Assembly (NCBI RefSeq): GCF_016907315.1 | Contig: NZ_JAFBBS010000001.1 | Location: 1,550,001-1,614,000 of the forward strand | From: Microbacterium esteraromaticum | GTDB lineage: Bacteria > Actinomycetota > Actinomycetes > Actinomycetales > Microbacteriaceae | Reading direction: 5' to 3' | Length of the DNA stretch: 64,000 nucleotides | Shown here: one piece after another, positions 31,905 to 42,974 of the stretch | Layout: the number at the start of each line of letters is the position of its first letter | Numbering within the stretch: position 1 is the stretch's first letter | The notes under the pieces: generated by a model | Database searches by the model: none | What the model was told of the DNA's origin: nothing | What the model saw: the letters and a program-made list of their open reading frames with translations, nothing else | Program-made: the position numbers and the translations under genes

Positions 31905-33298
31905 CCCCCGCCGTCGTCGCCGCAGAAGAGACGCTCGCCGTCTGCAACCCCTATTCGGGCGACCTGATCGCGCATGTCGATCAGAGCGGAGTGGAAGACG
32001 TCGACGCCATCATGACCAGGGCCCGCCTGGGAGCGACGCTGTCGAAGGAGCTGACGCGGCACACCCGGCACGGGATCCTCGACCGCGCCTCGCGCCTGCT
32101 CAGCGCACGCGCGGATGAGGCAGCCGACCTCATCGTCCGCGAAGCGGGAAAGACGATCACCCAGGCCCGGAAGGAGGTGTCCAGAGCGGTCAGCACCCTG
32201 TCCCTCTCCGCCGAGGCAGCCCGTGCAGCAGATGGCGAGGTGATCCCGTTCGACGCGTTCGAAGGCTCCTCCCGGCGGCGCGGATGGTTCACTCGCGAGC
32301 CGCTCGGCATCATCCTCGCCATCACTCCCTACAACGACGCCCTCAACCTCGTCGCGCACAAGCTGGGCCCGGCGATCGCCGGCGGCAATGCGGTCATCCT
32401 GAAGCCGTCCCAGCTCACACCGCTGACGGCCGGTCTGCTCGTGGAGATCCTGACGGAAGCGGGCCTTCCCGACGAGATCATCACGACCGTCCACGGTGAT
32501 CGGACAGTCACCCAGGCGCTCATCGCCGTCCGCGACATCCGCATGGTGTCCTTCACCGGCGGCTTCGCGACGGGCGACGCGATCGCCCGAACGGCGGGGA
32601 TCAAGCGCCTGGCCATGGAGCTCGGCGGCAACGCCCCGGTCCTCGTGTTCGCGGATGCCGACCTGGATGCCGCCGTGGAAGCGTGCGTGTCGGGCGCCTT
32701 CTGGGCGGCGGGACAGAACTGCGTGGGCGCTCAGCGCATCCTCGTCGAGCGCTCTGTCTACGACGCGTTCCGCGACCGCCTCGTGGCGCGAACGATGCTC
32801 CTGCGCGCCGGCGACCCCGCCGATCCGTCCACCGACGTCGGTCCGATGATCACCGAAGCCGCGGCGCGGAACGCGCAGCGGATCGTCGACGATGCCGTCG
32901 CGTCCGGCGCGCGCGTCGTCGCCGGTCATCACCGTGAGGGTTCCGTGTACTGGCCGACAGTCGTCGAGAACGTCGACACCACATGCGCGTTGTGGAGTGA
33001 GGAGGCTTTCGCTCCCGTGGTGTCCCTGGCCCCCTTCGACACCGAGCAGGACGCCATCACGGAGGCGAACAGCGTCGACTATGCGCTGCACGCCGGCGTC
33101 TTCACCTCCGACCTCGCTCGAGCACTGCGTGTGTCCGAGGCGCTCGAGGCGGGAGGCGTCATGATCAACGACTCGTCGGACTACCGGATCGACAGCATGC
33201 CTTTCGGCGGCGCGAAGTACGGGAGCATGGGCCGCGAGGGCGTGCGCTTCGCATACGAGGAGATGACTCAGCCGAAGGTCACCTGCATCGCGCTGTGA
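31901..33298 (+). CDS. NAD(P)-dependent aldehyde dehydrogenase
   Basis: 465 aa, ATG overlapping the previous stop (ATGA). Family landmarks: PLGIILAITPYNDALNLVAH, NAVILKPS, FTGGFATG, the catalytic Glu in MELGGN and catalytic Cys in AAGQNCVGAQR, late EEAFAPVV. It belongs near the lactaldehyde/succinate-semialdehyde group. Translational coupling to the homoserine-dehydrogenase-like enzyme suggests it oxidises that product, for example aspartate semialdehyde to aspartate. Substrate inferred only from context. Confidence 0.9.
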   Translation: MTPAVVAAEETLAVCNPYSGDLIAHVDQSGVEDVDAIMTRARLGATLSKELTRHTRHGILDRASRLLSARADEAADLIVREAGKTITQARKEVSRAVSTLSLSAEAARAADGEVIPFDAFEGSSRRRGWFTREPLGIILAITPYNDALNLVAHKLGPAIAGGNAVILKPSQLTPLTAGLLVEILTEAGLPDEIITTVHGDRTVTQALIAVRDIRMVSFTGGFATGDAIARTAGIKRLAMELGGNAPVLVFADADLDAAVEACVSGAFWAAGQNCVGAQRILVERSVYDAFRDRLVARTMLLRAGDPADPSTDVGPMITEAAARNAQRIVDDAVASGARVVAGHHREGSVYWPTVVENVDTTCALWSEEAFAPVVSLAPFDTEQDAITEANSVDYALHAGVFTSDLARALRVSEALEAGGVMINDSSDYRIDSMPFGGAKYGSMGREGVRFAYEEMTQPKVTCIAL

Positions 33299-33303
33299 AG
33301 GCT

Positions 33304-33352
33304 CCTCGCGGGGAAGGAGGGGTCCAGGGGGATACCCTCCTTCCCCGCGAGG
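33304..33352. terminator. Bidirectional hairpin terminator
   Basis: CCTCGCGGGGAAGGAGGG (33304-33321) and its exact complement (33335-33352) form an 18-bp stem with a 13-nt loop between convergent genes. No U-run follows. Confidence 0.85.
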
Positions 33353-33354
33353 TC

Positions 33355-33795
33355 TCAGCGATCCACCACCCTGGTCAGCGTCACCGACGTGACCGTGTTC
33401 TCTACGCCGGGGAGAGCCGCCAGGATCTCCCAGATCTCGCCGATGCGCTCCATGGAGTCCGCGTCCAGCGAGACGAGGAGGTCGAACTCCCCCGACATGA
33501 CGTCGCACCGCTTGACCTCGGGGATCCGCGCGATCTCGGCGATGACGCCGCCGCCCCGCATCCGGTCGCTGCGGTAGACCAGCACCGTCGCCGCGACTCG
33601 GGCTGCGCCCGCACGACCCGGCACGACGGTGTAGCCGGCGATCACGCCCTGACGCTCCATCCGTTCGATTCTCTGCTTGACGGCGTTCCGCGAGAGGTGC
33701 ACGCGGGCCGCCAACGCCACCAGAGGCACCCGCGCATCCTCGGTCAGCGCGCTCAGGATCGTGCGATCGGTCTGGTCCAGCGGCGAACGTTGCAT
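33355..33795 (-). CDS. Lrp/AsnC-family regulator
   Basis: 146 aa from ATG 33795 (GGAG 5 nt upstream; ATG 33798 equally possible). Helix-turn-helix at ~8-60 (DRTILSALTEDARVPLVALA, HLSRNAVKQRIERMERQGVI) and the RAM effector domain ~70-145 (VMSGEFDLLVSLDADSMERI). Lrp proteins bind amino acids as octamers. It is divergent from the PLP lyase gene over an AT-rich gap with a dyad, so it most likely controls that enzyme in response to the substrate amino acid. Confidence 0.9.
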   Translation of the reverse strand: MQRSPLDQTDRTILSALTEDARVPLVALAARVHLSRNAVKQRIERMERQGVIAGYTVVPGRAGAARVAATVLVYRSDRMRGGGVIAEIARIPEVKRCDVMSGEFDLLVSLDADSMERIGEIWEILAALPGVENTVTSVTLTRVVDR

Positions 33796-33812
33796 CATCA
33801 CTCCGTTGCGAT

Positions 33813-33834
33813 ATAAACATTTGCGTGTGTTTAT
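33813..33834. promoter_or_regulatory. Lrp-box-like dyad
   Basis: ATAAACA-N8-TGTTTAT in an AT-rich island between the divergent Lrp and lyase genes. Symmetry and composition match Lrp/AsnC binding sites. Confidence 0.65.
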
Positions 33835-33884
33835 TATGCACTCTAGGCTGACACCATCGTTATCTTGCCGTCGAAGGAGACACC

Positions 33885-35087
33885 GTGACACGCCCCGATC
33901 GCACGGAACCGCTCACCCTGTCCGACCTGAGCCTCGCAGTCCACGGAGGCATCGAGCTCGACTCGACTCAGGCGCTGCGCACACCGCTTGTGATGGCCAA
34001 CTCGTACCAGCTGCCCGACGACCCCAGCGAGATCAGCTGGTCGGCGACGGCTTCGGGACTGTACACGCGCAATTCCGGCGTGAACCAGGTGGCTCTCGAG
34101 AAGAAGCTGGCAGCCTTCGACGAGGCGGAGGACGCCGTGGCGCTGGCATCCGGGGTGGCCGCTCTGCACGCCGTCTTCTTCACTCACGTGCGAGCGGGCG
34201 ACCACGTCGTGGTCAGCGACGTCGTGTACGAGGCCACGTGGCGGCTGTGGACAGAGCTGCTGCCGCACCGGTACGGCCTCGAGGCCACGTTCGTCGACAT
34301 CAGCGACCTCGACGCGGTTCGCGCGGCCATGCGACCGACCACGCGCCTGGTGTGCATAGAGGCGATCGCGAACCCCACGACCAAGGTCGCCGATGTGGCG
34401 GCGGTCGCCGAGATCGCACATACGTCGGGCGCGCTGCTGATGGTCGATTCCACGTTCTCGCCACCTCCGTTCTACCGTCCGATCCGTGACGGAGCCGACC
34501 TCGTCGTCCACTCGCTCACGAAGTACATCAACGGTCACGGTGACGCGATGGGAGGATCGGTGGCCGGAAGGCGCGAACTCATCGAACCGATCAAGGCCGA
34601 TGCCATGGTGGACGTGGGCGGCATCATCTCGCCTTTCAACGCCTGGCAGATCCAGAGAGGCACCGTCACTCTTCCGCTTCGCCTGCGCCAGCATTTCGGG
34701 TCGGCCCAGCGCATCGCCGAGATGCTGAGCGAGGATCCGCGTGTCGAGTACATCGCCTATCCGGGCTTGGACTCGCACCCTGACCATGACCTCGCAGCGC
34801 GCCAGTTCGGCGGTGCCGGGTACGGCGGGATGATGGCCTTCGCCGTGAAAGGCAGCCCCGACACACAGAATCGATTCGTCGCGAACCTGCGCCTCATCAC
34901 GTCCGGGTTCTCACTCGGGCACGATGACTCCCTCATCGTGCACACGGGAACAGAAGGCGGCCGTGTGACGACGTACCCTGAGCCATTCCGCGTCCATGGC
35001 CACCTGCGGCTGTCCGTCGGCCTGGAGGACACCGATGATCTTCTCGATGACCTCGCTGCCGCGCTGAACGAGACCTTCCCCCGCTGA
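33885..35087 (+). CDS. Cys/Met-metabolism PLP enzyme (gamma-lyase/gamma-synthase fold)
   Basis: 400 aa from GTG 33885 (GAAGGAG upstream). Features: YTRNSGVNQVALEKKLAAFD, PLP-phosphate loop ASGVAALHAV, YEATWRLW, catalytic Lys in VHSLTKYINGHGD, and C-terminal SLGHDDSLIVHTG before RLSVGLED. This is the MetB/MetC/MdeA family. It might eliminate or substitute at the gamma-carbon of methionine, O-substituted homoserine or canavanine. Context (Lrp, homoserine-dehydrogenase-like and aldehyde dehydrogenase genes) favours catabolism that yields homoserine or a keto acid. Confidence 0.85.
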   Translation: MTRPDRTEPLTLSDLSLAVHGGIELDSTQALRTPLVMANSYQLPDDPSEISWSATASGLYTRNSGVNQVALEKKLAAFDEAEDAVALASGVAALHAVFFTHVRAGDHVVVSDVVYEATWRLWTELLPHRYGLEATFVDISDLDAVRAAMRPTTRLVCIEAIANPTTKVADVAAVAEIAHTSGALLMVDSTFSPPPFYRPIRDGADLVVHSLTKYINGHGDAMGGSVAGRRELIEPIKADAMVDVGGIISPFNAWQIQRGTVTLPLRLRQHFGSAQRIAEMLSEDPRVEYIAYPGLDSHPDHDLAARQFGGAGYGGMMAFAVKGSPDTQNRFVANLRLITSGFSLGHDDSLIVHTGTEGGRVTTYPEPFRVHGHLRLSVGLEDTDDLLDDLAAALNETFPR

Positions 35088-35105
35088 CCGCGCCCCTCTC
35101 TCCGT

Positions 35106-35300
35106 CTACTCCCCGAGGCGCAGCACGCTCAGCCGCATGTCGAGCTGCTCGACCCTGTCGGCGTCACCCTGCCCGAGCGCTCGGTCTCGCAGGTGCTGCA
35201 GCTTGGCGATCTCATCGGCTCGGGTCGCGGTGCCGTTCTGCAGCCGCTCGACGACCGCCTCATCCAGTCCGCTGAGGTCTTCCAAATTCTGCTCGCTCAT
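35106..35300 (-). CDS. Small conserved-looking hypothetical protein
   Basis: 64 aa, acidic, almost entirely helical by composition, with a Glu/Asp/Leu/Arg heptad-like pattern (ADEIAKLQHLRDRALGQGDA) that suggests a short coiled coil. No known motif. Codon usage resembles its neighbours, and a clean start after a 168-bp gap supports a real gene. Converges on the PLP lyase with an 18-bp gap. Function unknown. Confidence 0.6.
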   Translation of the reverse strand: MSEQNLEDLSGLDEAVVERLQNGTATRADEIAKLQHLRDRALGQGDADRVEQLDMRLSVLRLGE

Positions 35301-35468
35301 GCCGGCACTCTAGCCACGGCACCGTCGCAATGAGCGGGGGTTGCGCGCCGCACCGGAGACGGCAATGGAGTCACGCATCCGGCGCTCCTTGCCGTCTGCG
35401 TAAAATCACTCAATCTTTAGAGCGATATCACGCGAAGGTTCACCCGTTCCTGCACCTAGAGTCGGTGC

Positions 35469-36314
35469 ATGGCCGAGACGACCGCGAGCGACACGACCAC
35501 GACGCGTGCTGTGCGCGCGGCGTACTTCGTGTCCGACAGCACGGGCATCACGGCTGAAACCCTCGGAAACGCCCTGCTGGCGAACTTCCCCGGCATGGTG
35601 TTCCTCAAGCACACGATCCCGTTCGTCGACTCGGTCGACGTCGCCGTGACGATCGCCGACCAGATCGCCCAGGATGCCGCGAACGGCCTCGAGCCCCTCG
35701 TCTTCACGACGGCGAAGAACCCCGCCGTCCTCACCGTTCTCACCGCCGTGCCCGCGACGCACATCGACCTGCTCAGCGGTCACCTCAGCGAACTCGCCGA
35801 GGCGCTCGGCACCCCGCCTTCCGAGCAGCTCGGCCAGTTCCACACCCTCGGTGACGCCACCGAGTACTTCGCCCGCATGCGCGCGGTCGAGTACGCGATC
35901 GAGCACGACGACGGGCAGAGCGACAGGGCGCTCGACCTCGCCGACGTGATCATCGTCGCGCCGAGCCGCTGCGGCAAGACTCCGACGACGATGTACCTCG
36001 CGCTGCAGTACGGCCTGCTGGTGGCGAACTATCCGCTCACCGACGACGACTTCCCCACCGACGACCTGCCGCCGCTCATCAAGAAGTACGCATCCCGCTG
36101 CTTCGGGCTGACGACGACGCCGCTGCGCCTCAGCCAGGTCCGCCACGAGCGTCGGCCGGACTCCCGCTACTCGAGCCTCGCACAGTGCACCACCGAGCTG
36201 CGCAGGGCCGAGAAGCTGTACGCCCGCAACGGCATCCCCTTTCTCAACTCCTCGACGAAGAGCGTCGAGGAGATGTCCGCAGTGATCCTGCAAGCCCTCG
36301 GCCTTCGCCGCTGA
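35469..36314 (+). CDS. ppsR: PEP synthase regulatory protein (bifunctional kinase/pyrophosphorylase, DUF299)
   Basis: 281 aa. N-terminal [19 protein letters not shown] and a P-loop-like [16 protein letters not shown] near residue 160 define the PPDK/PEP-synthase regulatory protein family. It uses ADP to phosphorylate, and phosphate to dephosphorylate, a Thr next to the catalytic His of its partner, switching PEP synthase off and on with energy state. The partner gene follows after 25 bp. TAGAGT at 35457-35462 lies 6 nt before the ATG, so the transcript may be leaderless. Confidence 0.93.
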   Translation: MAETTASDTTTTRAVRAAYFVSDSTGITAETLGNALLANFPGMVFLKHTIPFVDSVDVAVTIADQIAQDAANGLEPLVFTTAKNPAVLTVLTAVPATHIDLLSGHLSELAEALGTPPSEQLGQFHTLGDATEYFARMRAVEYAIEHDDGQSDRALDLADVIIVAPSRCGKTPTTMYLALQYGLLVANYPLTDDDFPTDDLPPLIKKYASRCFGLTTTPLRLSQVRHERRPDSRYSSLAQCTTELRRAEKLYARNGIPFLNSSTKSVEEMSAVILQALGLRR

Positions 36315-36339
36315 CCACCCTCAGACGAAAGAGCTCCTC

Positions 36340-38724
<2,385 letters not shown>

Positions 38725-38863
38725 TTCTAGCGACTCCGCACGGACCGAGGACGAAAGGCCGCTTCGCATTCCGTACGCGACGTGTCTTCACGGCCTCGCA
38801 CTCAGGGCGGTCGACTAGCGTTCACCATGAACGTGTCTGCGTTCAGTGAAGAGAAGGTGCCCC

Positions 38864-39205
38864 ATGCCATATCGCGACCGGACCACAGTGGAGCGCTGGG
38901 TCAACGAGTACATCGTGTCGCACAGTGCTGACTCGCTGGGTGTCGCCGTGCTCGACAACAACTTCGAGTCCGGACCGAACTCGGGGATGGTCGTCGTGAC
39001 CCTGCGGTCCGCCAGCACCATCACTCTGCTGCATCCGGAGATCCGTCGGGGCATGCCCACCTGGGTGGTGACGTTCGAAGGCCGTGACGCCTCGATCGAC
39101 CTGGACGACGCCGACCTCCGCCTGCTCGCCGACGACATCGCACGCCTTGCAGAGCTCCGCTCGTTCCTTCAGCAGAAGACCGACGAGGTCGTGCTCACGC
39201 ACTGA
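38864..39205 (+). CDS. Hypothetical protein
   Basis: 113 aa from ATG 38864 (GAAGG 6 nt upstream). A small alpha/beta protein: WVNEYIVSHSADSLGVAVLD, GMVVVTLRSASTITLLHPE, PTWVVTFEGRDASIDLDDADLR. No cysteine, signal peptide or membrane helix. No family recognised. It follows ppsA by 139 bp and converges on the next gene, so it is probably transcribed alone. Confidence 0.65.
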   Translation: MPYRDRTTVERWVNEYIVSHSADSLGVAVLDNNFESGPNSGMVVVTLRSASTITLLHPEIRRGMPTWVVTFEGRDASIDLDDADLRLLADDIARLAELRSFLQQKTDEVVLTH

Positions 39206-39225
39206 CCTGCCGTCGGCGCGGCTGC

Positions 39226-39624
39226 TCAGACGGGAACGACGCTGAGCAGCGCGCCCAGCGCTGCGGTCGCCGCGGCGACCAGACCGGCGGACGCCGCGAT
39301 GGGCGCGACGGTCTCGGAGAGACGTCGGTCGCGGATGCGCGTGCGCTCGGGCTTCCATGCGAGCACGGCCGACTTCGCTTCGGACAGCTCGGCGTAGCGG
39401 CCGATCGGTGCGCTCGTGCCGTCGAACGCGACGAAGTGCCCGTCAGGCGTCGTGTCGACCGAGCCCACGTACTCCCCCGCCCGTGATGCGACGTGGAAGC
39501 CGGTGTCGACCTTGCTCCACGTGACCGCCCGCGGGATGGCCGTCGCGACAGGAGCGGCGGGTGCCGCCTGCGCGGTGGCCCCCGGCACGAAGAGCCGGCC
39601 TGCGGGGTGCTCTGCGATGGTCAT
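39226..39624 (-). CDS. Hypothetical protein with C-terminal membrane helix
   Basis: 132 aa from ATG 39624, overlapping the upstream stop by 4 bp (ATGA). The N-terminal ~100 residues are soluble (WSKVDTGFHVASRAGEYVGS, then GHFVAFDGTSAPIGRYAELSEAK, a small beta-sheet module). Residues ~108-132 are an Ala/Val-rich helix that could anchor it in the membrane. Coupled to the DUF7882-like gene; in this order the pair looks family-specific. Function unknown. Confidence 0.6.
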   Translation of the reverse strand: MTIAEHPAGRLFVPGATAQAAPAAPVATAIPRAVTWSKVDTGFHVASRAGEYVGSVDTTPDGHFVAFDGTSAPIGRYAELSEAKSAVLAWKPERTRIRDRRLSETVAPIAASAGLVAAATAALGALLSVVPV

Positions 39625-39980
39625 GCGACACGCGCCAGGGCCGGGGTGCTGACGGCGATCTCGGAGATCTCGCGCTCGGTCACCTGGTCGCAGAGGTCGA
39701 TGACGACGCCCGTCGAGGAGTTCGCCTGGTCGGCGAGCTGCTGCAGGTAGGCGCGGTCGAGCTGCTTGGAGGCTTCTGCGTCCATCTGGAACTGCAGCGG
39801 GATCGAGCAGTGCAGCCAGATGCTGGATCGCTCGACGGCTCCGTCGATGAGGCGATCCCACGACAGCGAGAAGCTCTCGTTGCGGCGCAGCTTGGTCGAG
39901 ATCAGAACCTTCAGGTGAGCGAGGATGCGGTCCGGCATCTCGATCGGATCGCCGGTGGCTCCGTAGTGCAGCGTGCCCAT
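39621..39980 (-). CDS. DUF7882-like Microbacteriaceae protein
   Basis: 119 aa. The start MGTLHYGATGDPIEMPDRIL, then HLKVLISTKLRRNESFSLSW and SSIWLHCSIPLQF, matches a small protein very common in Microbacteriaceae and often mislabelled ATP-dependent DNA ligase; it has no ligase motif. The product is soluble. It is divergent from a MarR gene with a perfect operator in the gap, so this two-gene unit is probably MarR-controlled. Real function unknown. Confidence 0.65.
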   Translation of the reverse strand: MGTLHYGATGDPIEMPDRILAHLKVLISTKLRRNESFSLSWDRLIDGAVERSSIWLHCSIPLQFQMDAEASKQLDRAYLQQLADQANSSTGVVIDLCDQVTEREISEIAVSTPALARVA

Positions 39981-40035
39981 GTCAACTCCTCAGGTCGGTG
40001 TGAATCTGATGTGAGAAAACTTACTCAGATCAAAA

Positions 40036-40052
40036 GTAGTTTGTCAAACTAC
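40036..40052. promoter_or_regulatory. MarR operator candidate
   Basis: GTAGTTTG-T-CAAACTAC, a perfect 17-bp dyad in an AT-rich gap between the divergent MarR gene and the DUF7882-like gene. Length and symmetry suit MarR dimers. Confidence 0.7.
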
Positions 40053-40102
40053 ATATCCGGCACACTTCATGTTTTGCTATGATCGATCACAAGGAGGGGC
40101 AC

Positions 40103-40570
40103 ATGAGCGATCACGTGAGTTCCGAAACCCAGATCATCAACGCACTTCGGCAGTACCAGGAGGCCGACAGCGCGATGCACGCACGTGCTCGCGCGGCCTC
40201 GTCGATGTCCGACAACGAGATCCGGATCATCCAGTACCTGCTCACCGCGGCGCGCAGCGACAACACGGTCACGCCGACCGCGCTGGCGAAGCACCTCGGT
40301 GTCACCTCAGCGTCTATGACTGCACTGCTCGACCGTCTCGAGCGCGCCGGCGCCATCGAGCGCGTGCGCCACCCCTCTGACCGCCGCAGCCTCGTCATCA
40401 CCGCGACTCCGCTCGCAGAGCGCACCGTCGGAGCCCCCGTCGTCGCCTTCCAGCAGGCGACGCGCCAGATCGCCTCCGAGCTCAGTGCAGACGAGCATGC
40501 CGCTGTCGTCGGATTCCTCGGCAAGCTCACGAAGGCCGTGGATCAGGCCGCTCGCACCGCCGCCTCCTGA
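40103..40570 (+). CDS. MarR-family regulator
   Basis: 155 aa from ATG 40103, with AAGGAGG in ideal position. MarR winged helix: MSDNEIRIIQYLLTAARSDN, recognition VTPTALAKHLGVTSASMTALLD, wing RVRHPSDRRSLVITATPLA (~35-105), flanked by dimerisation helices. Probably represses the divergent DUF7882-like operon and itself. A convergent lyase gene follows. Confidence 0.9.
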   Translation: MSDHVSSETQIINALRQYQEADSAMHARARAASSMSDNEIRIIQYLLTAARSDNTVTPTALAKHLGVTSASMTALLDRLERAGAIERVRHPSDRRSLVITATPLAERTVGAPVVAFQQATRQIASELSADEHAAVVGFLGKLTKAVDQAARTAAS

Positions 40571-40604
40571 CGCCCGCACGCGCCGCGATCACCTGCATCA
40601 GGGG

Positions 40605-41801
40605 TCAGCGCGCGAGCGCCTCGGCGATCCGCAGCACCGCTTCCCGGATGATCGGCCTCGGCGTCGCGAACACGAAGCGCGTGCATCCCACCGCCGCCGC
40701 ACCGCACAGCGCACCATCGGTCATTGCGACTCCTGCATTCTCGCGGAACCAGGTGCCGAGGTCGGCGTTCCCGCCGAGCTCATCCCACAGGCGCGTGCCC
40801 CGGAAATCGAGCAGCGCGATGTACGTGCCCTCGGGCACCGTGACCCGCACACCGGGAAGGTGCTCGGCCACCAGCTCGGCGAGCAGACGCCGGTTGCCGT
40901 CGAGGTAGTCGGTGACCTCATCGAGCCACTCTGCGCCCGCCGTGTACGCGGCCAGCTGAGCCACCGCCCCGATCGTCGCTGTGCCATGCCCCGCCCAGCC
41001 GCCGTCGGCCTCCCAGGCGCCACGCGTCTCGTCGTTCGACAGGATCAGCTGCGCGCATTTGAAGCCAGCCAGGTTCCACGCCTTCGACGCCGAGGTCGCG
41101 GTAAGGGTGTGCTCGGCCGCCGCCGCCGACACCGACGCATACGCGATGTGCCGCGCGGGGGCGTACACGAGCGGGGCGTGGATCTCGTCCGAGAACACCC
41201 GTCCGCCGGCATCCGTCACCGTCTCGGCGATGGCCTTCAGCTCATCGAGCGTCGCGACCGTGCCGAGCGGGTTGTGCGGATTGCACAGCACGAGCAGCTC
41301 GCCACCGTCGGCGAAGGCCGCGGCGACGGCGTCGAGGTCCATCACCCACCGCCCGCCGGTCTCGACGCTCGGCACCTCGATCACTCGCCGCCCGTGACGC
41401 AGCGGCACATCGAGGAAAGGCATGTACGCCGGTGTCGGCACGATGACGGCGGCGCCCGGCTTCGTGTACGTGGTGATCGCGAACTCGTACGCCGCGATCA
41501 CGTCGGCCACCAGGCGCACATCGTCCGCGGCGACGGCCCAGTCGCACTTCTCGGCGTACCAGTCGGCGACCGCCTGCTGCAGCGCCTGAGCGGTCGGCTG
41601 CGGCAGGTAGCCGGTGAAGCCGGCGCGCAGCGCATCGGCGACCGCATCCGAGATGGCGGGTGCGACACCGAAGTCCATCTCGGCGATGAACGTGCCGATC
41701 GCGTCGGGGAAGCGCGTCCACTTCACGCTTCCCGCGTCACGCAGCTGGTCGGCCGTGATGGCGTCGAACGGGTGCGTGGTGGCGAGGTCGGCGAGCGTCA
41801 T
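40605..41801 (-). CDS. MalY/PatB-type PLP aminotransferase (cystathionine beta-lyase-like)
   Basis: 398 aa from ATG 41801. Start RDAGSVKWTRFPDAIGTFIAEMDF is characteristic of MalY/PatB C-S lyases; VLCNPHNPLGTV binds PLP, SDEIHAPLVY follows, and the catalytic Lys is in TATSASKAWNLAGFK. These fold-type-I enzymes cleave cystathionine or other cysteine S-conjugates to a thiol, pyruvate and ammonia. No operon partner. A simple aminotransferase function cannot be excluded. Confidence 0.88.
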   Translation of the reverse strand: MTLADLATTHPFDAITADQLRDAGSVKWTRFPDAIGTFIAEMDFGVAPAISDAVADALRAGFTGYLPQPTAQALQQAVADWYAEKCDWAVAADDVRLVADVIAAYEFAITTYTKPGAAVIVPTPAYMPFLDVPLRHGRRVIEVPSVETGGRWVMDLDAVAAAFADGGELLVLCNPHNPLGTVATLDELKAIAETVTDAGGRVFSDEIHAPLVYAPARHIAYASVSAAAAEHTLTATSASKAWNLAGFKCAQLILSNDETRGAWEADGGWAGHGTATIGAVAQLAAYTAGAEWLDEVTDYLDGNRRLLAELVAEHLPGVRVTVPEGTYIALLDFRGTRLWDELGGNADLGTWFRENAGVAMTDGALCGAAAVGCTRFVFATPRPIIREAVLRIAEALAR

Positions 41802-41868
41802 GCATCCATTCTGCGCCGAGCGGCGGGCGTCCGGGCGCAGGGCGTCCCACGGCGTCACAGAACGGCGG

Positions 41869-42885
41869 CTACAGCCAGCCCTTGCGCTTGAACGCGAGCC
41901 AGAGCCCTCCGGCGAGGGCGACCATCGCCGCGATCGAGAGCGGGTAGCCGAGCGGCCAGTCGAGCTCGGGCATGTAGGTGAAGTTCATCCCGTAGATCGC
42001 GCCGATCAGCGTCGGCGCGAACAGGATCGCCGCCCACGCCGAGATGCGCTTCATCTGCTCCCCCTGGCGCATGCTCTCCTCCGTCATCCGCCGCATCTCC
42101 TCGTTCTGCCTGCGGGCGACGATCGTCGACTCGACGGTGAGCGCGTTCTCGAGCACCGCGCGGAAGGTCGCGGCGCGATCCGCCACGCGGATCGTGTGAT
42201 CGTGCACATCTCGCAGCCGGCGCTGCAGCTCGGCATCCGCTCCCCGCTTCTCGCCCTCCCGCAGCAGGCTCCCGACCATCTCGGTCAGCGGCTGCGCCGC
42301 CCGCTGGAAGTCGAGCACTTCGCGCGAGAGCTCGTAGATGCGCTGAGTGGCGTCGACGTCATCGACGAACAGCTGGTTCTCGATCTCGTCGATGTCGTTC
42401 TCGAGCCCGGCGAGCACTGGCGCGTAACGGTCGACGACCTCGTCGAGGATCGCGTAGAGCACGGCCTCGGGTCCGTGAGCCAGCAGCTCAGGCTCGGCCT
42501 CCAGCCGGCGGCGCACGCGGCCCAGGTCGGGCTCTTCGGCGTGCCGCACGGTGACCACGAAGTCGCGGCCGGCGAACACGTGCACCTCGCCGAACTCGAC
42601 CTCCTCCTCTGCGTCGAGGTAGCGAGCCGGGCGCAGCACCACGAAGAGATGGTCCTCATACTGCTCGAGCTTGGGACGCTGATGTCCGCGCAGCGCGTCC
42701 TCGACCGCGAGCTCGTGCAGCCCGAACTCGGCGGCCACCGCCTGCAGCTCGGCGGCATCGGGGCGGTACAGGCCTATCCAGCCCATGCCGCCGCGCTCGC
42801 GCATCAGCTCGAACGTCTCGTCGAGGCTGCCGGGGTTGGCGGTGCGCACCCCGTTCACGTAGATGCCGTTGTCGATGATCGCCAT
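41869..42885 (-). CDS. corA: CorA-family Mg2+/Co2+ channel
   Basis: 338 aa from ATG 42885 (AGGAGG upstream). A long cytoplasmic funnel domain (~1-275), rich in charged helices, then two C-terminal membrane helices with the selectivity motif YGMNF at the end of the first. The C-terminus is basic (AFKRKGWL). Pentameric channel for Mg2+ uptake. No Mg riboswitch is evident upstream; the 90-bp gap holds the copC terminator. Confidence 0.93.
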   Translation of the reverse strand: MAIIDNGIYVNGVRTANPGSLDETFELMRERGGMGWIGLYRPDAAELQAVAAEFGLHELAVEDALRGHQRPKLEQYEDHLFVVLRPARYLDAEEEVEFGEVHVFAGRDFVVTVRHAEEPDLGRVRRRLEAEPELLAHGPEAVLYAILDEVVDRYAPVLAGLENDIDEIENQLFVDDVDATQRIYELSREVLDFQRAAQPLTEMVGSLLREGEKRGADAELQRRLRDVHDHTIRVADRAATFRAVLENALTVESTIVARRQNEEMRRMTEESMRQGEQMKRISAWAAILFAPTLIGAIYGMNFTYMPELDWPLGYPLSIAAMVALAGGLWLAFKRKGWL

Positions 42886-42929
42886 GCCGTGCCTCCTGAA
42901 CCCGCGCGCCTCGCCGACGCTATCACCGC

Positions 42930-42963
42930 GAACGGGCCCCGCCGATTCCGGCGAGGCCCGTTC
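42930..42963 (-). terminator. Terminator after copC
   Basis: GAACGGGCC (42930-42938) pairs with GGCCCGTTC (42955-42963), continued inside by CGCCG/CGGCG around loop ATTC. Position suits termination of minus-strand transcription after the CopC gene. Confidence 0.8.
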
Positions 42964-42974
42964 TGTCGGGGGTG

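Noticed and set aside
31835..33841. 668-codon minus-strand ORF
   Set aside because: Antisense to the aldehyde dehydrogenase, Gly/Arg/Asp-rich and motif-free.
39621..39980. ATP-dependent DNA ligase
   Set aside because: This label is often given to the family, but no nucleotidyltransferase motif (KxDG) is present.
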